This document shows, in pieces, positions 49,789 through 58,399 of a DNA stretch of 64,000 nt. The notes beneath the pieces are model-generated. The model did no database searches, had not been told where the DNA came from, and worked only from the letters and a program-made list of their open reading frames with translations. How positions within the stretch are numbered: the first letter of the stretch is position 1; the number at the start of each line of letters is the position of its first letter. The stretch comes from Salinimicrobium marinum (GTDB taxonomy: Bacteria > Bacteroidota > Bacteroidia > Flavobacteriales > Flavobacteriaceae), in assembly GCF_014651535.1 (NCBI RefSeq), contig NZ_BMXB01000013.1, positions 32,091-96,090 of the forward strand, written 5' to 3'. The position numbers were made by a program, and so were the translations under genes.

Positions 49789-51333
49789 GTGAACAAAGAG
49801 TTAATTATTAGAACCGGTTCCTCTGCTGTAGATTTTGCCTTATTAAAAGATGGAAAACTAATTGAACTCAATAAAGAAGAAGATGATAGTAATTTTGCTG
49901 TTGGCGACATTTTTCTCGCCAAGATCAGAAAATCTGTTCCCGGATTAAATGCCGGATTTGTTAATGTAGGCTACACGAAAGATGCTTTTTTGCATTATCA
50001 TGACCTTGGCCCGCAAGTACTTTCTTTATTGAAGTTCATAAAACGTGTAAGCACAGGTAAATTAAAGGATTATTCGCTTAAGGATTTTCCTGTTGAAAAA
50101 GATATTGATAAAGACGGAAGCATTGCTGAAGTCTTAAAATCAAATCAGTCGCTACTGGTACAAGTTGTCAAAGAGCCAATTTCGACCAAAGGCCCCAGGA
50201 TAAGTTCAGAACTTTCTCTTCCGGGTCGTTATATTGTTTTAGTCCCATTCTCCAATAGGGTTTCTGTTTCTCAAAAAATAGAAAGCAAAGAAGAGAAGGA
50301 ACGGTTAAAACGATTGGTCAAAAGTATAAGACCGAAAGGTTTTGGTATCATTGTACGTACCGTAGCAGAAGGCAAAAAAGTAGCAGAACTGGATAACGAC
50401 CTTCAAAATTTAATGAATCGTTGGACAGGCATGTGCAAAAAGCTGTATAAAGCACCTCATCCATCAAAAGTTTTGGGAGAGCTAAACAGAGCATCCTCTT
50501 TATTAAGAGATGTTTTCAATGACTCCTTCACATCAATTGTGGTTGATGACGAAGCCTTATACACACAAATTAAAGATTATGTGGGCGAAATCGCCCCTAA
50601 GAAAGAATCCATTGTAAAATTGTATGACTCCAATGTTCCGATATTTGAGAAATACGGAATAGAAAGACAAATCAAAACAACATTCGGCAGAACAGTATCA
50701 ATGAACAAAGGGGCTTACCTGGTTATTGAGCATACTGAAGCAATGCACGTTATAGACGTGAACAGCGGAAACCGCTCCAATAAATCTAAAAACCAGGAAG
50801 ACACCGCTCTCGAGGTGAACCTTATTAGTGCAACCGAAATTGCACGTCAACTACGACTCCGTGATATGGGAGGAATTATAGTAGTTGATTTTATAGATAT
50901 GAACAAAGCCGAGAACCGAAAGGCATTATACGATCATCTTAGAGATGAAATGAGTGATGACCGGGCAAAACACAAAATTTTGCCTCCCAGTAAGTTTGGA
51001 TTGATACAAATTACAAGACAAAGGGTACGGCCAGAGATGAATATTAAGACCAGGGAAGAAAATCCCAATAAAGAAGGAGAAGAAATTGAAGCTCCTATTG
51101 TCTTAATAGATAAAATCAACACCGACCTTGAAAGACTAATTAAAAAAGACTATAAAAAGGTTACCTTAAGCACGCATCCTTTTATAGCAGCCTTTTTAAC
51201 AAGAGGTTTTCCATCGCCCAGAGCAAAGTGGTTCATGGACCATAAACGCTGGGTAAAAATTATACCTAGAGATGCTTACACGTACATGGAATATCATTTT
51301 CACGACAAAGACGGGGAATTGATAAACTTATAA
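49789..51333 (+). CDS. rng: Ribonuclease E/G family protein
   Basis: RNase G cuts single-stranded A/U-rich RNA in rRNA maturation and mRNA decay. The 514-residue protein starts at a GTG (NKELIIRTGSSAVDFALLKDG). It has an S1 domain (about 35-130, GDIFLAKIRKSVPGLNAGFVNVG) and the catalytic centre with aspartates in MHVIDVNSGNRS near 323 and GGIIVVDFIDM near 365. A long RNase E-type C-terminal scaffold is absent. A 6-bp hairpin lies just upstream of the start and a terminator follows. Confidence 0.96.
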   Translation: MNKELIIRTGSSAVDFALLKDGKLIELNKEEDDSNFAVGDIFLAKIRKSVPGLNAGFVNVGYTKDAFLHYHDLGPQVLSLLKFIKRVSTGKLKDYSLKDFPVEKDIDKDGSIAEVLKSNQSLLVQVVKEPISTKGPRISSELSLPGRYIVLVPFSNRVSVSQKIESKEEKERLKRLVKSIRPKGFGIIVRTVAEGKKVAELDNDLQNLMNRWTGMCKKLYKAPHPSKVLGELNRASSLLRDVFNDSFTSIVVDDEALYTQIKDYVGEIAPKKESIVKLYDSNVPIFEKYGIERQIKTTFGRTVSMNKGAYLVIEHTEAMHVIDVNSGNRSNKSKNQEDTALEVNLISATEIARQLRLRDMGGIIVVDFIDMNKAENRKALYDHLRDEMSDDRAKHKILPPSKFGLIQITRQRVRPEMNIKTREENPNKEGEEIEAPIVLIDKINTDLERLIKKDYKKVTLSTHPFIAAFLTRGFPSPRAKWFMDHKRWVKIIPRDAYTYMEYHFHDKDGELINL

Positions 51334-51337
51334 TCTC

Positions 51338-51371
51338 AAAAACGCCTTTCATTTCTATGAAAGGCGTTTTT
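51338..51371 (+). terminator. Terminator after RNase G gene
   Basis: A 14-bp perfect stem (51338-51351 and 51358-51371) with a 6-base loop has A-rich left and T-rich right outer parts. It also faces the convergent serine hydrolase gene. Confidence 0.92.
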
Positions 51372-51420
51372 TTGATTTATCTCGTTTCAGAGCCTGCATT
51401 ATTAGGTTATGTCCTAAACC

Positions 51421-52866
51421 TTATCTGGTTATTTTTCGTGAATAGTTACCATGGCTTTTAAATCTTACCACATTCCCATCTTCCCCTGTTTCGAACTCTA
51501 AAGTCTCTCCCAGCTCCTCATTATCCCTAATTCTTCTAAATGTATTTCCTTCTATATGCTTATAAAAAGTCATTGCATCTACAGGAGAAGAAGTGGGCAG
51601 GCTCATCATCACCAATTGATCTTTCCATGCAGAAATATAGACTTCACTTGACCATGGTGTGGTGTCGTAATAACCTACATACTGCTGCAAATTGATTTTC
51701 TGCCGGTTTGAAGTCACCGAAGTATCTTTAGCCATACCTAATTTCTCCAGAATAGCATGAATGCCCTGCGCATATTTTCCGGGATTTGTACCATTGGCAT
51801 TGATCATTACCGAATATGCTCTTTTACTTTCTGGATTGATTTGAAGAGTTGTTCTGTAACCAGGACAACTTCCTCCATGGCTAATCCATTTTGTACCATC
51901 AGATCCTTTATAAACCGAAAATCCGAGTCCCCAGCTCGTTTCCCAATCTGGATCTATCCAGTGTACATTATGCATATTTCTTAAAGTAGAGGGCTTTAGA
52001 ATCTCTGTTGTCGTAGTGTCGCGCAAACGTAATTGCCAGGAGGCAAATTTTCCCAGATCCTGAACATTGGATGAAAAACCTGCTGCTGCTTTCACTCCTT
52101 TTGCCTGAAAGAAATTGATTTTTTCCCGCTGTAAATCTCTGGAAAGGGGACTATATCCAACAGCAAGTTTGCCCCCGTATAAATCCTCAGTTAACTCAGT
52201 GAAAGTATTACTGAGCCCCAGTGGCTTCAATATATTCTGCTCCACATAATCATCATAAGGCATACCACTAACTTCCTCGACCACGTCACCAAGCAAAGTG
52301 AGTCCGAGATTACTATACTGGAAATAAGTAGAAGACTGGTATAGAGTCTCCTGTTTTTTTAATTCCTCTTTAATAGCCTCACTTTCGGGAAAAGGAAAAT
52401 CAGGACCGGTCCAGTATGGAAAGTTAGCCTCTCTGGGCAATCCTGAAGAATGTGTAAGAAGACTTCTTATGGTAATTGGGCCACTATCGGGAAATTGCTG
52501 TTTTAGATCGAACCAGGGAAGCAAATCACTTATTTCATCATCCAGCCGAAGTTTTCCTTCATCATAAAGCTTCATAATAGCAACCGATGTAAACAGCTTT
52601 GAAATAGAACAAATGCTACACAGGGTAGTCGGTTCGGCGTTTACCTCTTTTTCCAAATTTGCCATTCCAAATGCTCCTTCCCAGATCACCTCCTGATCTT
52701 CAACTGCAATAGCCATTATTGCCGGAATCCTTTCATAATCCTTCTGTGCTTCCAGCCAGACTTCAATAAGTTTGATAGCTTCGGAATAATCTTTACTATC
52801 AGATTTCTGAGCATTCACTCCTGAAAAGCAACAGAAAACCAGCAAGAAAAATAAAATTTTTTTCAT
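51421..52866 (-). CDS. Class C beta-lactamase-like serine hydrolase, secreted
   Basis: This 481-residue protein has a signal peptide (MKKILFFLLVFCCF, cleavage after GVNAQ, about 20). The serine hydrolase motifs are SISKLFTSVA near residue 91 (SxxK with catalytic serine), QYSNLGLTLLG near residue 187 (YxN), and a WISHGGSCPG region near residue 320 in place of the KTG box. A C-terminal lipocalin-like domain follows (about 390-480). Such proteins cleave D-amino acid peptides or esters; resistance to beta-lactams is not implied. I start at the ATG at 52866, three codons inside a longer frame. Confidence 0.88.
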   Translation of the reverse strand: MKKILFFLLVFCCFSGVNAQKSDSKDYSEAIKLIEVWLEAQKDYERIPAIMAIAVEDQEVIWEGAFGMANLEKEVNAEPTTLCSICSISKLFTSVAIMKLYDEGKLRLDDEISDLLPWFDLKQQFPDSGPITIRSLLTHSSGLPREANFPYWTGPDFPFPESEAIKEELKKQETLYQSSTYFQYSNLGLTLLGDVVEEVSGMPYDDYVEQNILKPLGLSNTFTELTEDLYGGKLAVGYSPLSRDLQREKINFFQAKGVKAAAGFSSNVQDLGKFASWQLRLRDTTTTEILKPSTLRNMHNVHWIDPDWETSWGLGFSVYKGSDGTKWISHGGSCPGYRTTLQINPESKRAYSVMINANGTNPGKYAQGIHAILEKLGMAKDTSVTSNRQKINLQQYVGYYDTTPWSSEVYISAWKDQLVMMSLPTSSPVDAMTFYKHIEGNTFRRIRDNEELGETLEFETGEDGNVVRFKSHGNYSRKITR

Positions 52867-53038
52867 GTATCTCATTTTAAAACCCTCTAATGTAAATCAA
52901 ATTCATATAAAAGACAATACGTCCTCCTGCTTCCGCTTATTTCTTTGATTCTTAGGCATCTTTTGATATACATTACAAGAGAGCCTTCATGAAGTAATTA
53001 TAGACCGGGCCTCTTCAGAAGAAAATAAGGAATTTCAA

Positions 53039-53046
53039 TATCTTTG
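53039..53046 (+). promoter_or_regulatory. Promoter -7 element of recX, leaderless transcript likely
   Basis: TATCTTTG matches TAnnTTTG and ends only five bases before the recX ATG at 53052. The predicted transcription start would fall at or next to the A of ATG. Confidence 0.5.
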
Positions 53047-53051
53047 CCGCT

Positions 53052-53534
53052 ATGAAACAGGATGCATCTCAAAAGTCATACACCGTACATGAAGCAACTC
53101 TAAAGCTGATGCAGTATTGTGCTTATCGTGACCGGTCCCAAAAAGAGGTGGAAGAAAAATTAAAGGAAATGCGGATGATCCCTGCCGCTTGTGAACAGAT
53201 CATCATTAAGCTGATGCAGGAGAATTTCCTGAATGAAGAACGTTTCGCTCGAAGTTTTGTGCGCGGAAAATTCAGGATTAAAAAATGGGGTCGAATAAAA
53301 ATAAAGCAGGAGTTAAAACTCAAAGAAATTTCCGCTCCCATTATCAAATTAGCCCTCACGGAAATTGATGAACTGGAATACAGCAAAACCCTTTACGAAC
53401 TTGCCGAAAAAAAGGTCAAACTTTTAAAGGAATCAGATCAATTCAAAAAGCGAAAAAAGTTAAGTTCTTACCTCCTTCAGAAAGGTTTTGAATCCCATCT
53501 TGTATTCCCGATTTCAGAAGAAGTTACCGATTGA
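53052..53534 (+). CDS. recX: Regulatory protein RecX
   Basis: RecX limits RecA filament growth. The 160-residue protein has the three-helix repeats of the family: ATLKLMQYCAYRDRSQKEVEEKL near residue 15, MQENFLNEERFARSFVRGKFRIKKWG near residue 54, and SYLLQKGFESHLVFP near the end. RKWGRxRI-type spacing appears as KKWGRIKIKQEL. recA is not in the window. The promoter element lies so close that the mRNA may have no leader. Confidence 0.92.
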   Translation: MKQDASQKSYTVHEATLKLMQYCAYRDRSQKEVEEKLKEMRMIPAACEQIIIKLMQENFLNEERFARSFVRGKFRIKKWGRIKIKQELKLKEISAPIIKLALTEIDELEYSKTLYELAEKKVKLLKESDQFKKRKKLSSYLLQKGFESHLVFPISEEVTD

Positions 53535-53542
53535 ATTTTTTT

Positions 53543-53956
53543 TTAAACCGGATTTGCACCTATTTGCTTAAGGATTCCCAGCTCGTCACTACTTCCCCAT
53601 CTCTCTACCATTTTACCATCTTTAAACCGACTTATCTGCATTCCGCGGACTTCGACCGATTTTCCGGTTCCTGAAATACCCATAAAATCACCCTTATGTG
53701 TACCTCTCAAAGTATAGGCAAAGGAAACACTATCATCATTTGCAACCATATGTTCCACTTCGGTTTTCATATCCGGAAAAGCATTTCTCATCATTGTAAA
53801 GAAATCTATATATCCTTGTGCCCCGGGACCTTGATTTGGTGCAGGATCGTGCTCCGTGACCTCATGGGAAACCAGGTCCCTTAATTGTTCCAGATTTCCT
53901 GAATTTATTGCCTCTCCAAATTTTTTCTGTGCCTCAATATTTCTTTCTTTTCCCAT
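53543..53956 (-). CDS. SnoaL-like/NTF2-fold ester cyclase family protein
   Basis: This 137-residue protein has the SnoaL-like pattern: FGEAINSGNLEQLRDLVSHEV near residue 13, DPAPNQGPGAQGYIDFFTMMRNAFPD near residue 36, and VEVRGMQISRFKDGKMVERWG near residue 105, with conserved H and D residues lining the cone-shaped pocket. Family members act as cyclases, isomerases or ligand binders. No polyketide genes are nearby, so its substrate is unknown. It is convergent with recX. Confidence 0.85.
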   Translation of the reverse strand: MGKERNIEAQKKFGEAINSGNLEQLRDLVSHEVTEHDPAPNQGPGAQGYIDFFTMMRNAFPDMKTEVEHMVANDDSVSFAYTLRGTHKGDFMGISGTGKSVEVRGMQISRFKDGKMVERWGSSDELGILKQIGANPV

Positions 53957-54111
53957 TTTCTTGTTTTTTATTTATCTAAATATCTGCATTTTAAAGCAGT
54001 AAAAAAACTTAGGAAATCATAATTGGCAGAGATTAACAGGCATTAACAGCATCTTAAATCCAGACGCTTTAATGAGTGCTACAGTAAATAATAAAAGATT
54101 AGAAAGAGTAC

Positions 54112-54993
54112 CTATTGGGCAATCTTATTTTTTCGATGAGTACGCTTTATTGCCTGTTCGTTCTTGTAATCAATCCACTTCTGGCCTTTCCATTTGCGCA
54201 TATAATTGTCAAAGTATCTCATAAAAAACAGGTTATAAAAAGCCCTGGAGAGATTAACCATTTTTCGCGGGGCAGCGCGTAAACTCATGGAAAACCCTGG
54301 GGTAACGTAGGTCATTTGGTGCCAGTAACCTTCAGGCATATATAGGGCTTCCCCATGATTCAGCTCGGTAACCATTCCTTTAGCATTTTTTAAAGCAGGA
54401 AATCGTTCAAAATCGGGATTATGAAAATCAATATCTTCCCTGGAGATCAAAGCATGAGGTACTTTGTAAAGGTATTTTGTTTCTGAAGGAGGAAAGAGAA
54501 TACATTTCTTTTTTCCGTGGAAATGAAAATGAAGAATGTTGGCAAAATCAATGTCATAATGCATGAAAACTTTAGAGTTTTCACCTCCAAAAAACAACAT
54601 GGGGATTTGTTTAATAAGCCGTAATCCTACCTTCGGAAACTTGAAATCTGCCTGAAGTGAGGGAACTTCCTTAAGTAAATGGTATAAAAAGATCCGGTAA
54701 TTTGTAGGGCCGGCCTTCATAAGTTCAATATAATCCCCCATTTTCATTTCTGTATGAGGTTCATTGAACTTATATTTTGAAGAGATGGGCCTGTTATCAA
54801 AAAGCGGCACAGTTTTGTCTCCGGCCACTTCCTGAATGTAATCCAGAGACCATTTATCATATGCCGGCCAGTCTTCGATTAAATGCTCTATGACTACCGG
54901 CTTTTGTGGTTTTACATATTTCTGAAGAAAATCTTCACGGGATATCCTCCTCTCCCGGGGGATTTCGGTTAATTTCATTTGTTCCTTCATCAT
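54112..54993 (-). CDS. JmjC-like cupin (cupin_8) dioxygenase
   Basis: This 293-residue protein has the cupin-like/JmjC fold: KPVVIEHLIEDWPAYDKWS near residue 31, the iron motif H-x-D in FMHYDIDFANILHFHFHG near residue 145 with the following K-rich strand KKKCILFPPSE, and the distal histidine in LYMPEGYWHQMTYV near residue 221. Iron- and 2-oxoglutarate-dependent hydroxylases of protein side chains have this layout. The target is unknown. The first ATG at 54993 is followed by a second ATG one codon later; either could be used. Confidence 0.85.
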   Translation of the reverse strand: MMKEQMKLTEIPRERRISREDFLQKYVKPQKPVVIEHLIEDWPAYDKWSLDYIQEVAGDKTVPLFDNRPISSKYKFNEPHTEMKMGDYIELMKAGPTNYRIFLYHLLKEVPSLQADFKFPKVGLRLIKQIPMLFFGGENSKVFMHYDIDFANILHFHFHGKKKCILFPPSETKYLYKVPHALISREDIDFHNPDFERFPALKNAKGMVTELNHGEALYMPEGYWHQMTYVTPGFSMSLRAAPRKMVNLSRAFYNLFFMRYFDNYMRKWKGQKWIDYKNEQAIKRTHRKNKIAQ

Positions 54994-55495
54994 TCGTCCT
55001 TCTACCAGATATTCTTTTAATCTTTCTGTAGATCTTTATCTACTGCACTTCTTTATATTCTCGCTTTCGAGCTTTACTGATCTTCGAGATTTCTCCAAGG
55101 AAAATGACCAGAACAGAATTTTAGTCAATAATCCTGGGGGTACAGCAAACCTATCTATTCCATTTATCGATGGATCTTCCTGATTCCTGTACATTATCAA
55201 ATTCCTTCCCAATTTCAAATTCCTGTGCAGTCCTGAACTTCCTAAAGGACTGTGACCTGTTACCTGACTCACAAGTATGCCTGAATTTTGATTCAAAAAT
55301 AATGAAAAGTGTATTTAAATGTAAGCGTTTCAGGAGGTTTTTAGAAAAGGTTTCAAATTAACGCATAGCAGATATATTTACCACATCTCCTAAGGGTTCA
55401 TTCCAAAATGAGAAACCGAAGCCTGGATACAGGGATTTCATAAAATATTCAGCAAAAATAAAGAGCCACTCTGCCTTTGCTATATGTATACCATC
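54994..55495. other. Intergenic region without a supported gene
   Basis: These 502 bases hold no coding region I can support. A small reading frame at 55036-55296 (minus) has no start context or family likeness. A 7-bp inverted repeat, CAGTCCT/AGGACTG (55228-55234 and 55246-55252), is the only clear structure. Old gene decay is possible. Confidence 0.5.
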
Positions 55496-56086
55496 TTATG
55501 AGTCGCCGCTGTAAAAGAGAGTAAGGATGGAATCTATCTTTTGCTTCCCTTTTTGTATGTGCTCTATTTTTTCCTGAACTGCCATAGAGACCAGGGGCAA
55601 CAAAGGCTGTTGAACAGATTTCAGACTAGCAAAAGCCATTTCGATCTTTTCATCCCATTCGGGATGATATTTCAGAAGGTCATCGGGGTAAACAATCTTT
55701 CTGTCGGTTCCTTCATCTTTCGCTTCAAAAGGTTCGGTTACATTCAAATAACCATAATCATCGGTCAATTGTTCCCCTGGAAAAATATCCCTAACCGCAA
55801 TCTCAAAATCATAAGCTGTGGATAAGCAGTTTGCATTAAAACTATGGTTTACATATTTAGAAAGATCCCAACACAGGATGAAGTTTCCTTTGCTATTTCT
55901 AAAAGAATATTTATCCATCATCTGCTTTGAGACGGTATTAAGATTCTCGTATTGCTGAGGAGAAAATATCTGGTCAAGTTCATCCTGCACCCAGGTAATG
56001 GTGCCTTTGGGAATAAATTTTTCTGCCACTACGCCATAACCAATTTCGTCACTAATAAATTCAATTTTTGTATCGGGATGCATCAT
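55496..56086 (-). CDS. SET-domain protein (putative protein lysine methyltransferase)
   Basis: This 196-residue protein has a compact SET domain: KIEFISDEIGYGVVAEKFIPKGT near residue 8 (G-x-G motif region), SKYVNHSFNANC near residue 78 (the RFxNHSCxPN motif) and FPGEQLTDDYGYLN near residue 103 (the ELxxDY motif with the catalytic tyrosine). Pre-SET and post-SET cysteine domains are missing, as in most bacterial SET proteins. It would methylate lysine on an unknown protein. A JmjC-like cupin gene lies about 500 bases away on the same strand. Confidence 0.85.
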   Translation of the reverse strand: MMHPDTKIEFISDEIGYGVVAEKFIPKGTITWVQDELDQIFSPQQYENLNTVSKQMMDKYSFRNSKGNFILCWDLSKYVNHSFNANCLSTAYDFEIAVRDIFPGEQLTDDYGYLNVTEPFEAKDEGTDRKIVYPDDLLKYHPEWDEKIEMAFASLKSVQQPLLPLVSMAVQEKIEHIQKGKQKIDSILTLFYSGDS

Positions 56087-56190
56087 TTTTTTCAGTGTTT
56101 TTATTGACTAATATACAAAATGAAAACATCCACTATTCAATCTTTTTTACTGAAAACCAGAATTTTAACGAGCAACAAAACTTTGAAAAA

Positions 56191-56400
56191 TCAGAATTTT
56201 TCGAGTGCCAATTCAATTCTTTTATACACTTTATTAAATTCTTCATCAGAAATATTATAAGGAGTAGAAATATAAATTGTATTTCTCAGGGGAAGAAAGA
56301 ATATTCCTTGTGCATAAAATGCTTGAAAAAGCTGATTTTTCAGGTTTTAAACGCTCCATCTCACATTTAGAAAGAAAGAATAAATTGTCCCAGCGGGAGC
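56191..56400 (-). pseudogene. Remnant of class III aminotransferase (BioA-like C-terminus)
   Basis: Minus-strand frame ending in TGA at 56191-56193 reads QAFYAQGIFFLPLRNTIYIS, then TPYNISDEEFNKVYKRIELAL, which is the C-terminus of a class III aminotransferase and most like BioA (adenosylmethionine-8-amino-7-oxononanoate aminotransferase). A stop codon (TAA near 56349) interrupts the frame just upstream, and only about 65 residues of a family of over 400 remain. No start region is present. It is a decayed fragment and not a working gene. Confidence 0.6.
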
Positions 56401-56449
56401 AATGCCTTTGCCAGCTGCAGTTCCTATCCCGGTGATGAATTAGTCTGTT

Positions 56450-56863
56450 TTATTTCAGGTTAAATTTATTTTTACAATTTTCACAGCGATATTCGTATTT
56501 AATATAGATAGGCAGCACATACAGCAAAAAAGAAAACATGAAAAACATAAGGGATTTGACATCTTTGACATTCGATTGTAAATCCACTTTCTTGCTACCG
56601 CATTTTGGACAGGTGATCGCCACACCCGTATCATCAAGCGAATATCTGTTGATTGATTCCAGTACTTCCAAGGCTTTCGCTTCATCTTCCCTGCGAATAT
56701 TTAATTTTACACCTCCAATAGCATTGCTCACTAAAGGATCTGTATCTATAGTATGTTGATCCCGTAAAAATGTTTCAATGCCTTCGGCTTCAAACCTTCC
56801 TTTTACAATAAGGGCTTCCGATGAATATTGAAAAATAGCTATGGTAGTAAAGGCTTCGTTCAT
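56450..56863 (-). CDS. DUF2007-type protein with zinc ribbon and membrane helix
   Basis: This 137-residue protein has an N-terminal DUF2007-like domain (FQYSSEALIVKGRFEAEGIETFLRD, then GVKLNIRREDEAKALEVLE, about 1-70). A zinc ribbon is split in two parts, CPKC near residue 85 and CENC near residue 129, with one membrane helix (about 104-122, LMFFMFSFLLYVLPIYI) between the two cysteine pairs. If both knuckles bind one zinc, the helix must be short or re-entrant. Function unknown; it is the third DUF2007-type gene here. Confidence 0.78.
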   Translation of the reverse strand: MNEAFTTIAIFQYSSEALIVKGRFEAEGIETFLRDQHTIDTDPLVSNAIGGVKLNIRREDEAKALEVLESINRYSLDDTGVAITCPKCGSKKVDLQSNVKDVKSLMFFMFSFLLYVLPIYIKYEYRCENCKNKFNLK

Positions 56864-57288
56864 TTTATAAAGATACTTAATAGCCTGATGAGCTGCGGAA
56901 TTTCTTCTTCGGGATTAAAACCAGAAAATACGGAACCGCATTTTTTCTTTTCCGAAAGAAACTGTTAGAGACAAAATCGCGCATTTATCAAAATCTTATT
57001 TTCAGATTTTACTGTTCAATTTCACCTTCTCATTTCCGAAATTACACAGCATTAAGGAACAGAATTGCTGTCGACACACCAGGATCTGTGCATGCTGTAG
57101 TAAGAAAACTCAAATTCTTCAGAAGAAGAAGAAGAAGATCGGAGGTAATACTGGAAGAAAAATCAATAGGATTTCCGGCGCTGTTCAAGCTTTGAAAAGC
57201 ATGATCTCGCTTTCTCTTCTCGTGGCTTTTCGCTATTTTTAAGGGGAAATTTCGCATTACAATAAAAAATTACACTCTATAATCTTAT
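56864..57288. other. Intergenic region with GAA microsatellite
   Basis: These 425 bases hold no gene I can support; a small minus-strand frame at 57042-57257 looks random. A short GAA tandem tract (AGAAGAAGAAGAAGA, about 57122-57138) is present and could slip in replication. No terminator was recognised. Confidence 0.5.
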
Positions 57289-57738
57289 ATGGCACTTCAG
57301 GAATTTTTATTACGAATAGGCGCAGCATTACTCGCCGGCCTATTAATTGGCATAGAACGGGAAATTCGGAATAAAAATGCAGGTCTTAAAACCAATGCAC
57401 TGGTAGCTTTAGGAGCCTCTGTATTTGTGCTGGTATCTTTAAATTTCAGGGAAGATGAATTCGTCGATATTACCCGTGTGATTGGGCAGGTAGTTACAGG
57501 TATCGGCTTTATTGGTGCGGGAGTGATCCTGCACAAAGGGACTTTTGTACGCGGTTTAACAACTGCCGCTACCGTATGGTGTAGTGCAGGTGCAGGTTGC
57601 CTTGCCGCAATTGGTCAATTCAGGGAATTATTTGTCCTGGTGGGAGTAATTGTTTTTATAAATGTGTTTTTCGACCCTATTGATAAATTAATCAGGAAAG
57701 TTTTTAAATCTTCCGAAGAAAAGAAGAACGAAGATTAA
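57289..57738 (+). CDS. MgtC/SapB family membrane protein
   Basis: This 149-residue protein has about four to five helices and the MgtC/SapB signature: LAGLLIGIEREIRNKNAGLKTNALVALGAS near residue 16 and GIGFIGAGVILHKGTFVRGLTTAATVWCSA near residue 66. Members help growth at low magnesium or regulate the F-ATPase in pathogens; the long C-terminal domain of Salmonella MgtC is absent here. It converges with the Mrp operon and overlaps the mrpG stop by four bases. Confidence 0.93.
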   Translation: MALQEFLLRIGAALLAGLLIGIEREIRNKNAGLKTNALVALGASVFVLVSLNFREDEFVDITRVIGQVVTGIGFIGAGVILHKGTFVRGLTTAATVWCSAGAGCLAAIGQFRELFVLVGVIVFINVFFDPIDKLIRKVFKSSEEKKNED

Positions 57739-58130
57739 TCTTCAGGAATGGTAGAACCTTCCTCAGAATCTGGTTCAGCAGGCTTTTTGTCCTTAACGGA
57801 AGATTTGCTGTATTTACCCTCTAAATCATCCATCACCGATTTTTCCCAAAGCTTATTTCCTACAATATAGGAAGCCCTTCCCATGAGGTGGGCCCCTACC
57901 GGAGCGGTTAAAAGAATAAAAACAATGATTGCCAGTACCCGTGTGGTAGTGGAAAGATCATTAAAATATACTGCTGCGGCCCCTAGAAGCAATCCTACCC
58001 CTAAAGTTGCCGCTTTGGTGGTTACGGCCATGCGCAGATACGTATCGGGCATACGCAGTATGCCTATTCCTGCTAAAAGCACAAATAAAGCTCCTAATGT
58101 AGCCAGTACAACAATAATTATTGATATCAT
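57735..58130 (-). CDS. mnhG: Mrp/Mnh Na+/H+ antiporter subunit G
   Basis: Subunit G is a small three-helix protein of the multisubunit Na+/H+ antiporter. The 131-residue product shows LLAGIGILRMPDTYLRMAVTTKAATLG near residue 18 and TAPVGAHLMGRASYI near residue 82, which are standard for MrpG. A charged C-terminal tail of about 35 residues (DKKPAEPDSEEGS) is longer than usual. It is the last gene of the operon, overlapping subunit F by four bases and the convergent mgtC by four bases. Confidence 0.93.
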   Translation of the reverse strand: MISIIIVVLATLGALFVLLAGIGILRMPDTYLRMAVTTKAATLGVGLLLGAAAVYFNDLSTTTRVLAIIVFILLTAPVGAHLMGRASYIVGNKLWEKSVMDDLEGKYSKSSVKDKKPAEPDSEEGSTIPED

Positions 58131-58399
58131 TTCTTTTTCCTTTTTTGAATGTAAGACGAATAGGCCACAGTTCCCAGAAAAGCGATCAATGCCAGAATAA
58201 GCGCTATATCAAGAAAGGTAGATTGATTTGTTTGCACACTGTACACCGCAATAATACCTATCCCGATGGTAACCAGCAGATCTACCGCAATAATCCGGTC
58301 GGAAATTGTGGGACCCTTGATAAAACGGATAAATACCAGCAGTATCGAAAAGGAAACTATTGGCAGTATGATATAATATAGGTATTCTTCTAATGTCAT
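58127..58399 (-). CDS. mnhF: Mrp/Mnh Na+/H+ antiporter subunit F
   Basis: The 90-residue three-helix protein fits MrpF: FIRFIKGPTISDRIIAVDLLVTIGIGI near residue 25 is the family signature, with the conserved aspartate in ISDRI. It overlaps subunits E and G by four bases each, so all are translationally coupled. Subunit F is needed for assembly of the complex in Bacillus. Confidence 0.93.
   Translation of the reverse strand: MTLEEYLYYIILPIVSFSILLVFIRFIKGPTISDRIIAVDLLVTIGIGIIAVYSVQTNQSTFLDIALILALIAFLGTVAYSSYIQKRKKK

Noticed and set aside
51421..52866. A beta-lactam resistance gene
   Set aside because: The SxxK and YxN motifs are shared by many peptidases and esterases, the KTG box is not standard, and the C-terminal lipocalin-like domain fits non-lactamase relatives.
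55036..55296. 86-codon minus-strand frame between the cupin and SET genes
   Set aside because: No recognisable domain, no promoter element, and no clear helix or signal peptide.
57118..57140. Short GAA tandem tract as a possible CRISPR or coding repeat
   Set aside because: It is a simple microsatellite of about five units with no spacers and no reading frame it belongs to.
57042..57257. 71-codon minus-strand frame upstream of mgtC
   Set aside because: It includes the GAA microsatellite and has no domain; treated as chance.
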